A stretch of 64,000 nucleotides of DNA from Pelagibacterales bacterium SAG-MED50 (GTDB lineage: Bacteria; Pseudomonadota; Alphaproteobacteria; Pelagibacterales; Pelagibacteraceae): NCBI GenBank assembly GCA_014653385.1, contig JACWER010000008.1:1-64000 (forward strand), given 5' to 3'. This document shows positions 9,807-20,053 of this stretch, in pieces. The notes beneath the pieces were generated by a model. The model ran no database searches. It saw nothing but the letters and a program-made list of their open reading frames with translations, and had not been told where the DNA came from. The position numbers and the translations under genes were made by a program. Within the stretch, counting starts at the first letter, position 1; each line of letters starts with the position of its first letter.

Positions 9807-9820
9807 CCCATATATTCCCA
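9796..9820 (-). promoter_or_regulatory. Putative MraZ operator: three NCCCA boxes with 5-nt TATAT spacers
   Basis: accca-TATAT-tccca-TATAT-tccca; reverse complement TGGGA-ATATA-TGGGA-ATATA-TGGGT fits the TGGGN-N5 direct-repeat rule for MraZ boxes. Confidence 0.7.
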
Positions 9821-9848
9821 ATTATGGAATTTATAAATTATAAAATAT

Positions 9849-10316
9849 ATGTTTTTATCTACTTACGAGAACAAACTAGACAAAAAGGGAAGGGTTTCTG
9901 TGCCTGCTAGCTTTAGATCTCATTTATCAAATCTAGGTTACAATGGTATTATTTGTTATCCTTCATTTAATAATGCTTCAATTGAAGTTTGCTCTCAAGA
10001 TAGAATAGAAAAAATTTCTTCTGCTATAGACTCTTTAAATCCATTTGAAGAAAAAAGAGATTTTTTTGCAACATCAATTTTATCAGAAAGTATTAATTTA
10101 CAATTCGATAGTGAGGGCAGAATTTCACTTTCATCAAAATTATTAAAGCATGCAAAAATAAAAAATAGCATTTTGTTTGTTGGTCAAGGCCAAACCTTTC
10201 AAATTTGGGAACCAACAACATTTGAAAAATTTAAGGTAATAGCAAGAAAAAAAGCAAATCTAAATCGAGCAAACCTTAAATGGGAAAAACATTTAAACAA
10301 TAACGAGGGGAAATAA
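9849..10316 (+). CDS. mraZ: Transcriptional regulator MraZ
   Basis: MFLSTYENKLDKKGRVSVPASFRSHL and second repeat FDSEGRISLSSKLLKHAKIKNSILFVGQGQTFQIWEP. Confidence 0.95.
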   Translation: MFLSTYENKLDKKGRVSVPASFRSHLSNLGYNGIICYPSFNNASIEVCSQDRIEKISSAIDSLNPFEEKRDFFATSILSESINLQFDSEGRISLSSKLLKHAKIKNSILFVGQGQTFQIWEPTTFEKFKVIARKKANLNRANLKWEKHLNNNEGK

Positions 10317-10319
10317 CAG

Positions 10320-11798
10320 ATGACAATTAACTTTAAAGCACCAGAAATTAAAGAATTACAACCACGACTTTTAGTAATGGGAGTTGGTGGAGCAGGTGGA
10401 AATGCAATTAATGAAATGATTGAAAATAATCTACAAGGTGTAGAATTTATTGCAGTTAATACTGATGCACAGGATTTAAAGTTAAGTAAATGTAAAACAA
10501 GAATTCAAATTGGTTTAAATTTAACCAAAGGACTTGGTGCTGGTGCCAAATTAGATATTGGTCAAGCAGCAGCTGATGAGTCTTTAAATGAAATTGTAAA
10601 TACTTTGCAGGGCGCAAATATGGTTTTTATTGCTGCTGGAATGGGTGGTGGAACAGGCACTGGTGCTGCTCATGTCATTGCCAGAGCTGCTAAAGAATTA
10701 AATATTTTAACTGTAGGAGTTGTGACTCTTCCATTCTTATATGAAGGCCCCTCTAGAATGAGAAGAGCGCAACAAGGTTTGGAAGAATTAAGAAAACATG
10801 TTGATACAATAATAGTTATTCCAAATCAAAACTTATTTAAAATTGCCAATGAACAAACAACATTTGAAGATTCATTTAATCTTTCAAATAACGTTTTAAT
10901 GCATGGTGTTCAAAGTATAACTGATTTAATGGTCAGACCAGGTTTAATCAACCTAGATTTTGCTGATGTGGAAACTGTTATGGCTTCTATGGGTAAAGCA
11001 ATGATGGGAACAGGTGAGGCTGAAGGAGAAGGTAGAGCTCTTAAAGCTGCAGAGATGGCAGTAAGCAATCCATTAATTGATGACTACACTCTTAAAGGTG
11101 CAAAAGGACTATTAGTTAATATTACTGGTGGAAAAGATCTTAAACTTTTTGAAGTTGATGAAGCAGTCAATAAGGTTAGAGCTGAAGTTGATCCAGAAGC
11201 AGAATTAATTATTGGAGCAATTACAGATTCTGAATTAGATGGAAAAATGAGAGTTTCAATTGTTGCGACATCCTTGGATGGTCAGCAGCCAGAGACAAAA
11301 TCTGTGATTAATATGGTACACCGTATCCAAAATAGAAATCCAGGTTATTCAGATTTTTCAAACATAGGATCATCCTCATCTTTTGATTTTTCAAACTCAA
11401 TTTCTAACCCTGTTTCACATGGTGCAAATGCTCTCAAACTTGAGAATGAAATTGTTCAAGAAAATAATCAAGAACATATAAATTCAAGTATTACAAATGA
11501 AGAGACAATTCAAAGTAATAGTCTTGAAACGGAAAGTGTTGTTGAAGATAGTTCTGTAAATGAAATGGAAAAGTCTTTTACTCAAGAAGCAATAGAACCA
11601 CCTCAAGAGCAAATAGTTGAAGAAAGTATTGAAGAGGATGTTTCTAACAATTTAAAAGAATTTGGTGTGGACTCTGATGCGCCAGATTTATTTAGTTCAG
11701 AAACTGAAAATTCAAGCTCAGATGATTTATTATCTTCAAATGATGATGAAGATGACGATCTTGAGATACCAGCATTCTTAAGAAGACAAAAAAATTAA
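10320..11798 (+). CDS. ftsZ: Cell division protein FtsZ
   Basis: [28 protein letters not shown] tubulin signature; C-terminal peptide [13 protein letters not shown]. Confidence 0.98.
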   Translation: MTINFKAPEIKELQPRLLVMGVGGAGGNAINEMIENNLQGVEFIAVNTDAQDLKLSKCKTRIQIGLNLTKGLGAGAKLDIGQAAADESLNEIVNTLQGANMVFIAAGMGGGTGTGAAHVIARAAKELNILTVGVVTLPFLYEGPSRMRRAQQGLEELRKHVDTIIVIPNQNLFKIANEQTTFEDSFNLSNNVLMHGVQSITDLMVRPGLINLDFADVETVMASMGKAMMGTGEAEGEGRALKAAEMAVSNPLIDDYTLKGAKGLLVNITGGKDLKLFEVDEAVNKVRAEVDPEAELIIGAITDSELDGKMRVSIVATSLDGQQPETKSVINMVHRIQNRNPGYSDFSNIGSSSSFDFSNSISNPVSHGANALKLENEIVQENNQEHINSSITNEETIQSNSLETESVVEDSSVNEMEKSFTQEAIEPPQEQIVEESIEEDVSNNLKEFGVDSDAPDLFSSETENSSSDDLLSSNDDEDDDLEIPAFLRRQKN

Positions 11799-11816
11799 TG
11801 GTCTTCAAAGAAATAA

Positions 11817-12827
11817 ATGGACGCCACCATAGTACCGGAAGTACAAAAGCATTATCCGGTACTGCTAAAAGAAATTATTAGCATTATTTCCCCTCAATAT
11901 GGTGGCACATTTATTGATTGTACTTTTGGTCAAGGTGGTTATTCAAAAAAAATATTAGAGTTTAAAAATACTAAAGTAATTGCTTTAGATCGTGACGTTG
12001 AAAGCGAAGTAAAAGCTAATCAGATAAGAAATAAATTTGAAGATAGGTTTTTATTTAAAAACATTAAATTCAGTCAGTTAAATAATTTAAAACTAAAAAA
12101 TGAGAATATTAAAGGAGTAATATTTGATCTTGGTTACTCTTACGTTCAAATTAAGGATCCCAAAAAAGGACTATCTTTTCAATCTAAAGGGAACCTTAAT
12201 ATGCAGATGGGTTTGAATAATTATTCTGCCGAAGATGCAATTAATAAATTAGATGAAAAAGAATTAGATAAAATATTTAAATTTTTTGGAGATGAAAAAG
12301 AGAGTAAATTTTTAGCTAGAAATATTATTAAGGAGAGATCTAAAAAAAAAATAGACACCCAAACACTTGTTGAGATCATAGATAATACAAAAAGAAAAAA
12401 AAACTTTAAAGTTCATAGTGCTACAAAAGTTTTTCAAGCTTTAAGAATTTTAGTTAATAGAGAAATAAGTGAATTAATCTTTGGACTAATTAATGCAACT
12501 AAGGTTTTAAAGAAAGATGGTGTATTAGCTGTAGTTACGTTTCACTCTTTAGAGGATAAAATTGTTAAATATTTTTTTAAAAGTCTTTCTGAAAAAAAAA
12601 GTATATCTAGATATGCTCCTATTACAGAACAGCCAGAAACATTACTTAAATTAAATGAAAAAAAAGCAATTAAACCCTCTGATGATGAGATTAGCGAAAA
12701 CTTACCATCAAGATCGGCAAAACTTAGATATGCGATTAAAAAAACTGACTTTTATGATTTTAAAACCGATATTCTTGATCAATTTAGCAACTTAATTGAG
12801 ATAGAAAATTTTGGGAATAAATTATGA
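11817..12827 (+). CDS. rsmH: 16S rRNA m4C1402 methyltransferase
   Basis: [62 protein letters not shown]. Confidence 0.95.
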   Translation: MDATIVPEVQKHYPVLLKEIISIISPQYGGTFIDCTFGQGGYSKKILEFKNTKVIALDRDVESEVKANQIRNKFEDRFLFKNIKFSQLNNLKLKNENIKGVIFDLGYSYVQIKDPKKGLSFQSKGNLNMQMGLNNYSAEDAINKLDEKELDKIFKFFGDEKESKFLARNIIKERSKKKIDTQTLVEIIDNTKRKKNFKVHSATKVFQALRILVNREISELIFGLINATKVLKKDGVLAVVTFHSLEDKIVKYFFKSLSEKKSISRYAPITEQPETLLKLNEKKAIKPSDDEISENLPSRSAKLRYAIKKTDFYDFKTDILDQFSNLIEIENFGNKL

Positions 12828-13129
12828 AAAAAATTGCATTAGTATTAGTTATTTTTTCATTAATTTTATCTACTGCAATTATTAAAAATTCTGCAAAAAA
12901 AAACGAAGATAAAATTTTTACAGCAAAAGAAAATATTAGAATTTTAAATTCAGAACTTGAGAAAATTAAATTAGAATTTGATTATCTCAGTTCTTCAGAC
13001 AAGCTATTAGAGTTTCAATCATTATATTTTGAAAATGATTTAGTGCAAAAAAAAATTGAAAATATAAAAGTCTTTAAAATTACAAACAAAGATAAAAATA
13101 TTAAAAACTTAAAAATAATTGAAGATTAA
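12824..13129 (+). CDS. ftsL: FtsL-like small membrane protein
   Basis: Position between rsmH and ftsI; ~100 aa, one N-terminal TM segment then coiled-coil. Confidence 0.65.
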   Translation: MKKIALVLVIFSLILSTAIIKNSAKKNEDKIFTAKENIRILNSELEKIKLEFDYLSSSDKLLEFQSLYFENDLVQKKIENIKVFKITNKDKNIKNLKIIED

Positions 13130-14820
13130 TGAAAAAATTAAGACCAAAAATTATTATCGAAGATTATAAAAATAATTTTGATTATAAAAAAAATTATACA
13201 AACTTAAATATTCAATTTAATAGAGTGGCGTTTGTATTCTTCTTCTTTTTTATTATTTATTTAATTTATACCATTCATCTAATCCATCTTGGATCACGTA
13301 AATCTAAGATAGAATTAAATAATAATGTGCCAACTTTTTCTAATAAACTCTATAGAGCTGATATAATTGATGTAAATAGTAATTATTTAGCTAAAACGGT
13401 AAAATCTATTGATATAGGCATAAAGACATCAGATGTAATAGATAAGAAAAAACTTTTATTAAGCTTAAATATCATTTTTCCAAATAAAGATTTTAATAAA
13501 ATTAAGAAACAACTCGATACAAAAAAGTTCTTTTGGTTAGAAAAAAAAATCTCAGAGGAAAATTATGAAAAATTAATGAATCTTGGAGATAATTCTATAA
13601 AACCTGAGGAAAAGGTTTTAAGGATGTATCCTCAAAAAAATCTTTTTAGTCACATCATTGGTCAAATAGATAATGAAAACAATGGAATTTCAGGTTTAGA
13701 AAAATCATTTGATGAGGTTCTTAGAAATTCAAAAAAACCAATAAAACTTACAGTTGATAAGGATGTTCAGTTTTTAATAAGAAAAGAACTAATCAAGTAT
13801 CAAGAAATTTTTAAAAGTAAAGGTAGTGCTGCAATACTCATGAATGTGAATAATGGAAATATACTTTCACTTATTTCATTACCTGATTTTAATCCTAATG
13901 AAAGACAAAATATAACTGATGTTAATTTTATTAATAGAGTAACTAAAGGAACTTATGAGCTTGGCTCAGTTTTTAAACCATTCACATTTGCAAGTGCTTT
14001 AAACGAAGATTTAATAAAACCAGAAACTGAGTTTTTAGATTTACCAAAATCTATTCGATGCGACAAACATAGAATTGGAGAATATGATAATAAAATTCCC
14101 TCTGATCTCACAGCAGAACAGATTTTGATTAGATCAGGTAATATTGGCTCTGTTAGAATTGCTCAGCTAGTAGGACCAGAAAAACATAAATCCTTTTTAA
14201 AAAAAATAGGTGTATTGAGTTCAATTGATTTTGATATAGGTGAAATAGCTCCTCAAAAAGATTATAATTTTGGTAAATGTAGATTAGCCACAGCTTCATT
14301 TGGTCATGGTGTTGCAACAACAATTCTTCAGTTAGCAAAAGGTTATGCAGTAATATCTAATGGAGGTTATGATATTAAGCCCAGTTTAATTAAAAAAATT
14401 ACTGAAACTGAAAAAAAAAAAATTAGATTAATTAATAAAGGAGTTTCCGACCAAGTTGTTAAGACTTTAAGAAAAATTGTAAATACAGAAGAGGGTACCG
14501 CAAAATTTGCTGACGTATTAAATTATGAAATTGGCGGCAAAACAGGAACTGCTGACCAACCAAAAGAAGGATCTTATTCTGAAGCTAAGATAAATACTTT
14601 TGCTTCAATATTCCCGACATCAAATCCACAATATGTATTTGTTGTTATGTTGGACACACCCCAAAAAGCGAAAGATTATTATTATAAATATAGGCACCAA
14701 AAAGGAGGCTGGAAAGGAACCTTGTATAATACAGCAGGTTGGACTTCAGTAGAGGTAGTTGGAAAAATAATGGATAAAATTGGGCCTATTTTAGCCACAA
14801 AATATCTAGAAATTAATTAA
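13129..14820 (+). CDS. ftsI: Peptidoglycan D,D-transpeptidase FtsI (PBP3)
   Basis: GTYELGSVFKPFTFASALN (SxxK), RSGNIGSVRIA (SxN), EIGGKTGTADQP (KTG). Confidence 0.95.
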   Translation: MKKLRPKIIIEDYKNNFDYKKNYTNLNIQFNRVAFVFFFFFIIYLIYTIHLIHLGSRKSKIELNNNVPTFSNKLYRADIIDVNSNYLAKTVKSIDIGIKTSDVIDKKKLLLSLNIIFPNKDFNKIKKQLDTKKFFWLEKKISEENYEKLMNLGDNSIKPEEKVLRMYPQKNLFSHIIGQIDNENNGISGLEKSFDEVLRNSKKPIKLTVDKDVQFLIRKELIKYQEIFKSKGSAAILMNVNNGNILSLISLPDFNPNERQNITDVNFINRVTKGTYELGSVFKPFTFASALNEDLIKPETEFLDLPKSIRCDKHRIGEYDNKIPSDLTAEQILIRSGNIGSVRIAQLVGPEKHKSFLKKIGVLSSIDFDIGEIAPQKDYNFGKCRLATASFGHGVATTILQLAKGYAVISNGGYDIKPSLIKKITETEKKKIRLINKGVSDQVVKTLRKIVNTEEGTAKFADVLNYEIGGKTGTADQPKEGSYSEAKINTFASIFPTSNPQYVFVVMLDTPQKAKDYYYKYRHQKGGWKGTLYNTAGWTSVEVVGKIMDKIGPILATKYLEIN

Positions 14821-14822
14821 TT

Positions 14823-17660
14823 ATGCTCCTAGGCGATTATTTTCAAAACATTCAAGCAAGCTATAAAAAATTTTTTTTTTCAGGGATTTCTTTTGACAGC
14901 GCTCAAGTAAAAAAAAATAATATTTTTTTTGCAATTAAAGGAAATAAAATAGATGGAAATGACTTTATATCATCTGCAATCTCTAATGGTGCAAAAATAG
15001 TAGTAACTGAAAAAAAAATTAATGGAATAAAAAATGATATTCTATTTATTCACTCAAATAATATCAGAAAGTTATTATCTGAAGTATCATTCAAAATTAA
15101 TAACAAAATTCCAAATAATATTATTGCAGTTACAGGTACGAATGGAAAATCTTCTATTGCAGATTTTTACTATCAAATATTAGATTTAAATAATAAAAAA
15201 GTTGCATCAATTGGAACTTTAGGGATTAAAACAAGAAAATATAAAAAAAATTTATCTAATACTACTACAGATCCAATTCAATTAAGTAAAATTTTAAATA
15301 AATTAAAAAAACAAAATATTAACAATGTTATTATGGAAGCATCTAGTCATGGTCTAAGTCAAAACAGGCTAGATGGCTTATTATTTGATACAGGAATATT
15401 TACAAATTTATCACAAGATCATTTAGATTATCATAAAAATACAAAAAATTATTTAAAAGCAAAATTATATCTATTTGAAAAATTAATTAAAAAAAAGGGC
15501 AATATAATAACTGATGAACAAATACCAGAATTCAAAAAAATAAAAGATATAGCAACCAATAAAAATTTAAATCTTTTTTCATTATTAGATAATAAAAATG
15601 ATTTTCAATTTTTATCTCATCAATATGATGATGAGTCTCAATTGTTAGAGATAAAATATAAAAATTCAATTCATAAAATTAAACTTAATCTGATAGGAAA
15701 AGCTCAATTTAAAAATGTATTAATGGCAGTCATTGCCTCAATCAAAAGCAGTATCAATACTAAAGACATACTTAGAGTAATACCAAAAATTAAGTCTGTA
15801 GAGGGAAGATTTGAAAAAGTTGGTAAAATAAAAAATAACTCAAAGGCAATCTTAGACTATGCTCATACACCAGATGCTTTAAAAACTTGTCTTACAAATA
15901 TAAAAGAACAATTTCCAGGAAAAAAAATAACATTAGTATTTGGTTGTGGTGGAAATAGAGATCAAAATAAAAGAGCTAAAATGGGTAAAATTGCTGATCT
16001 TTTTTCAGATAAAATTTATCTTACTGATGATAATCCAAGACTAGAACAACCTAGCAAAATAAGAAAAGACATAAAAAAAGGAATAAAAAAACAAAAAGTA
16101 TTAGAATTTTCTAATAGAGCAAATGCAATATCAGAAGCAATAAAACATTTAAATACAGGAGATATTTTACTTGTAGCTGGAAAAGGTCATGAAAAAGCAC
16201 AGGAAATTGGTTTAAAAAAATTTTTTTTTTCAGATAAAAAAAATATCCTTGATGCAATAAAAATTAAAAATTTAAAATTATCAAATAATTTAAAGGTCAA
16301 TATAATTAACGAACTTAGTACAGAAAAAAAAATTTCCAACCAAATCTCTTTTGAGAAAGCTAGAATTAATTCAAAAGAAATAAAAAAAAATGATATCTTT
16401 TTCGCAATCAAGGGAAAAATAAATGATGGTAACAAATTTATAAGTGAAGCTTTCAAAAAAAAAGCATCAATTGCAGTAGTTAATAAAATTGAAAAAAAAA
16501 TAAATATTTCTCGTCAAATTAAAAGAAAAGACACTTTAAAATTTTTAAAAAAAAGTTCTGAGTTGTATAGAGAAAATATAAAAACAAAAATTATTGCTAT
16601 AACGGGAAGCTGTGGAAAAACTACATTAAAAGAGTTGTTGGGTAATTCATTGAAACAGATATCCACAGTTGGTATTTCACCTAAATCTTATAATAATAAG
16701 TATGGAGTTCCGTTAAGTCTTTTTAATTTAGATCAAAAAAATAATTATGGAGTTTTGGAAATTGGAATGGATAAAAAGGGTGAAATTGATTATTTATCTA
16801 AAATTGTAAAACCAGATGTTAGTGTGATTACCAATATTAATTATGCACATGCTAAGAATTTTAAGAATATAAAACAAATTGCTTTAGCAAAATCAGAAAT
16901 AATTAATAATACAAAAATTAATGGAGTTGTTGTTCTAAACGCAGATGATAATTTTTATACTTTGCATAAAAGAATAGCAAAAAAAAGAAAACTTAAAATC
17001 TTATCATTTAGTATTGATACTCAAAATGCCAATATAAAATTGGTAAGTATTAAAAAAATTACGAATAAGTTTAAAGCAACAATTAAAATAAATAATTTAA
17101 AAACTTATTTTTTTATTTCTAATAATTTTCAAAATAATATCTTAAATATTTTAGCTGCTTTAGCTGTAATAAGTGTTTTTATAGATATATCTAAATTGAA
17201 AAAAAATATTTTTATGGGATTTAAAACACCAGAAGGTAGAGGAGATATTACTAAAATTGAGATTAATAATAAAAGATTAAACCTAGTAGATGAAAGTTAT
17301 AATTCAAATCCGTTGTCTCTTAAATCTGCAATTTTAAATTTTGATAAAATTAAAATTAACAAAGAAAAAAAATACCTATTATTGGGTGATATGTTAGAAC
17401 TAGGAAAACACTCAAAAAAGCTTCATCAAACTATAGGAAAAATAATCAATAACACAAAAATAGACAAAGTCTTTGTTAAAGGAAATAAAGTTTTATTTAC
17501 ATACAATTCTGTTTCAAAAAAGAAAAGAGGTAGGGTGTTGAATAACAACTCACAAATTATTGATTTGATTAAAAATGATTTAAATAATAATGATTATCTT
17601 ATGATTAAGGCCTCAAATGCAACAGGATTCAATAAGATAATAAGGGAAATCAAAGGATAA
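14823..17660 (+). CDS. Bifunctional MurE-MurF ligase fusion (945 aa)
   Basis: Two Mur ligase modules: first VTGTNGKSSIADFYYQIL ... DYAHTPDALKTCL ... LTDDNPRLEQP (MurE), second ITGSCGKTTLKELLGN ... NINYAHAKNFKNIKQIALAKSEI ... VDESYNSNPLSLKSAI (MurF). Confidence 0.93.
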   Translation: MLLGDYFQNIQASYKKFFFSGISFDSAQVKKNNIFFAIKGNKIDGNDFISSAISNGAKIVVTEKKINGIKNDILFIHSNNIRKLLSEVSFKINNKIPNNIIAVTGTNGKSSIADFYYQILDLNNKKVASIGTLGIKTRKYKKNLSNTTTDPIQLSKILNKLKKQNINNVIMEASSHGLSQNRLDGLLFDTGIFTNLSQDHLDYHKNTKNYLKAKLYLFEKLIKKKGNIITDEQIPEFKKIKDIATNKNLNLFSLLDNKNDFQFLSHQYDDESQLLEIKYKNSIHKIKLNLIGKAQFKNVLMAVIASIKSSINTKDILRVIPKIKSVEGRFEKVGKIKNNSKAILDYAHTPDALKTCLTNIKEQFPGKKITLVFGCGGNRDQNKRAKMGKIADLFSDKIYLTDDNPRLEQPSKIRKDIKKGIKKQKVLEFSNRANAISEAIKHLNTGDILLVAGKGHEKAQEIGLKKFFFSDKKNILDAIKIKNLKLSNNLKVNIINELSTEKKISNQISFEKARINSKEIKKNDIFFAIKGKINDGNKFISEAFKKKASIAVVNKIEKKINISRQIKRKDTLKFLKKSSELYRENIKTKIIAITGSCGKTTLKELLGNSLKQISTVGISPKSYNNKYGVPLSLFNLDQKNNYGVLEIGMDKKGEIDYLSKIVKPDVSVITNINYAHAKNFKNIKQIALAKSEIINNTKINGVVVLNADDNFYTLHKRIAKKRKLKILSFSIDTQNANIKLVSIKKITNKFKATIKINNLKTYFFISNNFQNNILNILAALAVISVFIDISKLKKNIFMGFKTPEGRGDITKIEINNKRLNLVDESYNSNPLSLKSAILNFDKIKINKEKKYLLLGDMLELGKHSKKLHQTIGKIINNTKIDKVFVKGNKVLFTYNSVSKKKRGRVLNNNSQIIDLIKNDLNNNDYLMIKASNATGFNKIIREIKG

Positions 17661-17666
17661 AAATAA

Positions 17667-18752
17667 ATGCTTTATCAATTTTTACTTACTTTCGTCGATA
17701 CTTTTGGTTTTTTAAACGTTTTTAAATACATCACTTTTAGAACAGGACTATCCTTATTTACTTCATTAATCATAGTTTTGTTAATTGGAGGACCTTTTAT
17801 AAATTTTTTTTCAAAAAGAAAAATTGTTAATCCTATACGTGATGATGGTCCACAAGATCATATTATAAAAAAAATTGGTACTCCAACAATGGGAGGAGTA
17901 ATCATTTTGTTCGGATTACTACTTTCTGTATTATTCTGGGCAGATTTATCAAACACAAGTGTTTTATTTTGTATCTACATTTCCATTTCATTTGGTTTGC
18001 TTGGAGCCTTTGATGATTATAATAAAATAAAACATAATAATTCTTCAGGAATTTCATCTAAATTTAAAATATTATCACAAGTTATATTAGCTATATTAGG
18101 AACCAGTTTATTTCTTTATTTTGTTGATTATCAAGAAATTAGAAATTTATATTTTCCATTTTTTAAAAATTTAATAATTAATCTTGGATGGTTTTTTATT
18201 CCTTTTTCTGTATTTGTAATTGTAGGTTCATCAAATGCAGTTAATTTAACAGATGGACTTGATGGATTAGCTACAGTCCCTGTAATTTTAGTTGCAGGTT
18301 GTTTTGCATTTATAAGTTATGTAACTGGAAATATTGTTTTTTCTAATTATTTACAAATTCCATACATTGAAGGAACTGGTGAGGTTTCAATTTTTTGTGG
18401 TGCAATAATAGGATCATGTTTAGGGTTTCTATGGTTTAATGCTCCGCCTGCTAAAATTTTTATGGGTGATACAGGCTCTTTAGCGCTTGGGGGCTCTTTA
18501 GGTGCTGTTGGAATAATTACAAAGCATGAAATAGTATTAGCGATTACAGGCGGGTTATTCGTTCTAGAGGCTGTTTCAGTAATGGTACAAGTAATTTCTT
18601 TTAAATTAACTGGAAAAAGAATTTTTAAAATGGCACCAATACATCATCATTTTGAAAAAAAAGGATGGCCAGAGTCAACTGTGGTAATTAGGTTTTGGAT
18701 CATTTCAATCATTTTAGCAATGATAGGTTTGGCCACTTTAAAATTAAGATAA
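17667..18752 (+). CDS. mraY: Phospho-N-acetylmuramoyl-pentapeptide transferase
   Basis: DGPQDHIIKKIGTPTMGGV; NAVNLTDGLDGLA; FMGDTGSLALGG; MAPIHHHFEKKGWPE. Confidence 0.97.
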   Translation: MLYQFLLTFVDTFGFLNVFKYITFRTGLSLFTSLIIVLLIGGPFINFFSKRKIVNPIRDDGPQDHIIKKIGTPTMGGVIILFGLLLSVLFWADLSNTSVLFCIYISISFGLLGAFDDYNKIKHNNSSGISSKFKILSQVILAILGTSLFLYFVDYQEIRNLYFPFFKNLIINLGWFFIPFSVFVIVGSSNAVNLTDGLDGLATVPVILVAGCFAFISYVTGNIVFSNYLQIPYIEGTGEVSIFCGAIIGSCLGFLWFNAPPAKIFMGDTGSLALGGSLGAVGIITKHEIVLAITGGLFVLEAVSVMVQVISFKLTGKRIFKMAPIHHHFEKKGWPESTVVIRFWIISIILAMIGLATLKLR

Positions 18753-20053
18753 TGATTGAAAATAAAAATATTTTTTTAGAAAAAAAAATATTAATTTATG
18801 GTTTGGGAAAAAGTGGAATTGCCTCATATAAATTTTTAAAGAATAAATCTAAAGTATATTTATTTGATGATGATTTAACAAAAAAATTTATAAATCGATC
18901 ATATCAAAGGGTAAAAAGTATTCAGGCAATTTCTAAAATTAAGTTTGATAGTATTATTATCAGTCCAGGAATTGATGTTTTGAAATGTAAATTATCTCAA
19001 TTTCTTAAAAAGAATAAATCTAAAATTTATACAGATTTGGATGTATTCTACTCTTTTTACAAAAATAAAAGTATTACTATTACTGGAACTAATGGAAAAT
19101 CAACCACTGCTAAAATATTACATGAAGTTTTATTAGACCAAAAGTATGACTGTAGATTGGTTGGAAACATTGGAAATCCAGTATTATGTGAAAAAAAAAT
19201 TACTAATAATACTTTTTTTGTCGTCGAAGCTTCATCATATCAATTAGATTATAGTCAATTATTTACCTCTAAATACTCAGCAATACTTAATATAAGTCCC
19301 GATCATATAGAGAGGCATAGAAATTTAAAAAATTATATTAATGCTAAATTTAGGTTATTACTTTCACAATCTAGGGAATCTATTGCATTTGTAAAAAAAA
19401 ATGATGTGCTAATAAATAAAAAGTTAAATAGCAAAAGATATAATCCAAAGATTATTAAAGTTGATTTAAAAAAAGCTAATAAAATAATTAAACTAATAAA
19501 AAATAAATACTTTTTATCTGCAGGTAACCTAGAAAATCTATCATTTATTTTAAAGATTTCAGGAAAATTAAATTTAAATAATAAAATATTAATTAAAACT
19601 TTAAATAGATTTAAAGGATTAAAATATCGACAACAAATTATCTATGAAAATAAAAATTTAACAATAATTAATGATTCGAAATCAACAAGTTTTGCCTCAT
19701 CAGAAAATTTGTTAAAAAATTTAAAAAATGTTTATTGGATTTTAGGTGGTATCCCTAAAAAAGGTGATAAATTAAATCTATCTAAAATACATTGTAAGAA
19801 TTTTAAAACATTTGTGTTTGGTAACCACTATAAAGAATTTAAAAAAAATATTAGAAATAAAATTCGTATCAATCATTTAAAATATTTAAAAGATATATTA
19901 AAAGAAATATTTTCTGATTTAAAAAATAAGAAGTTAAAAAAAAATATCATACTTTTCAGTCCAGCTGGGGCATCATTTGATAGTTTTAAAAATTTTGAAG
20001 ATAGGGGAAAATATTTTAATCAATTAATTAAAAAATTTCTTAATGCAAAGTAA
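18752..20053 (+). CDS. murD: UDP-N-acetylmuramoylalanine--D-glutamate ligase (ATG overlapping mraY stop preferred over ORF-track start at 18695)
   Basis: ILIYGLGKSGIASYKFL; ITGTNGKSTTAKIL; VVEASSYQLDYSQLF; NDSKSTS. Confidence 0.92.
   Translation: MIENKNIFLEKKILIYGLGKSGIASYKFLKNKSKVYLFDDDLTKKFINRSYQRVKSIQAISKIKFDSIIISPGIDVLKCKLSQFLKKNKSKIYTDLDVFYSFYKNKSITITGTNGKSTTAKILHEVLLDQKYDCRLVGNIGNPVLCEKKITNNTFFVVEASSYQLDYSQLFTSKYSAILNISPDHIERHRNLKNYINAKFRLLLSQSRESIAFVKKNDVLINKKLNSKRYNPKIIKVDLKKANKIIKLIKNKYFLSAGNLENLSFILKISGKLNLNNKILIKTLNRFKGLKYRQQIIYENKNLTIINDSKSTSFASSENLLKNLKNVYWILGGIPKKGDKLNLSKIHCKNFKTFVFGNHYKEFKKNIRNKIRINHLKYLKDILKEIFSDLKNKKLKKNIILFSPAGASFDSFKNFEDRGKYFNQLIKKFLNAK

Noticed and set aside
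16187-16456. 89-aa minus-strand ORF
   Set aside because: Antisense shadow within the murE-murF fusion.
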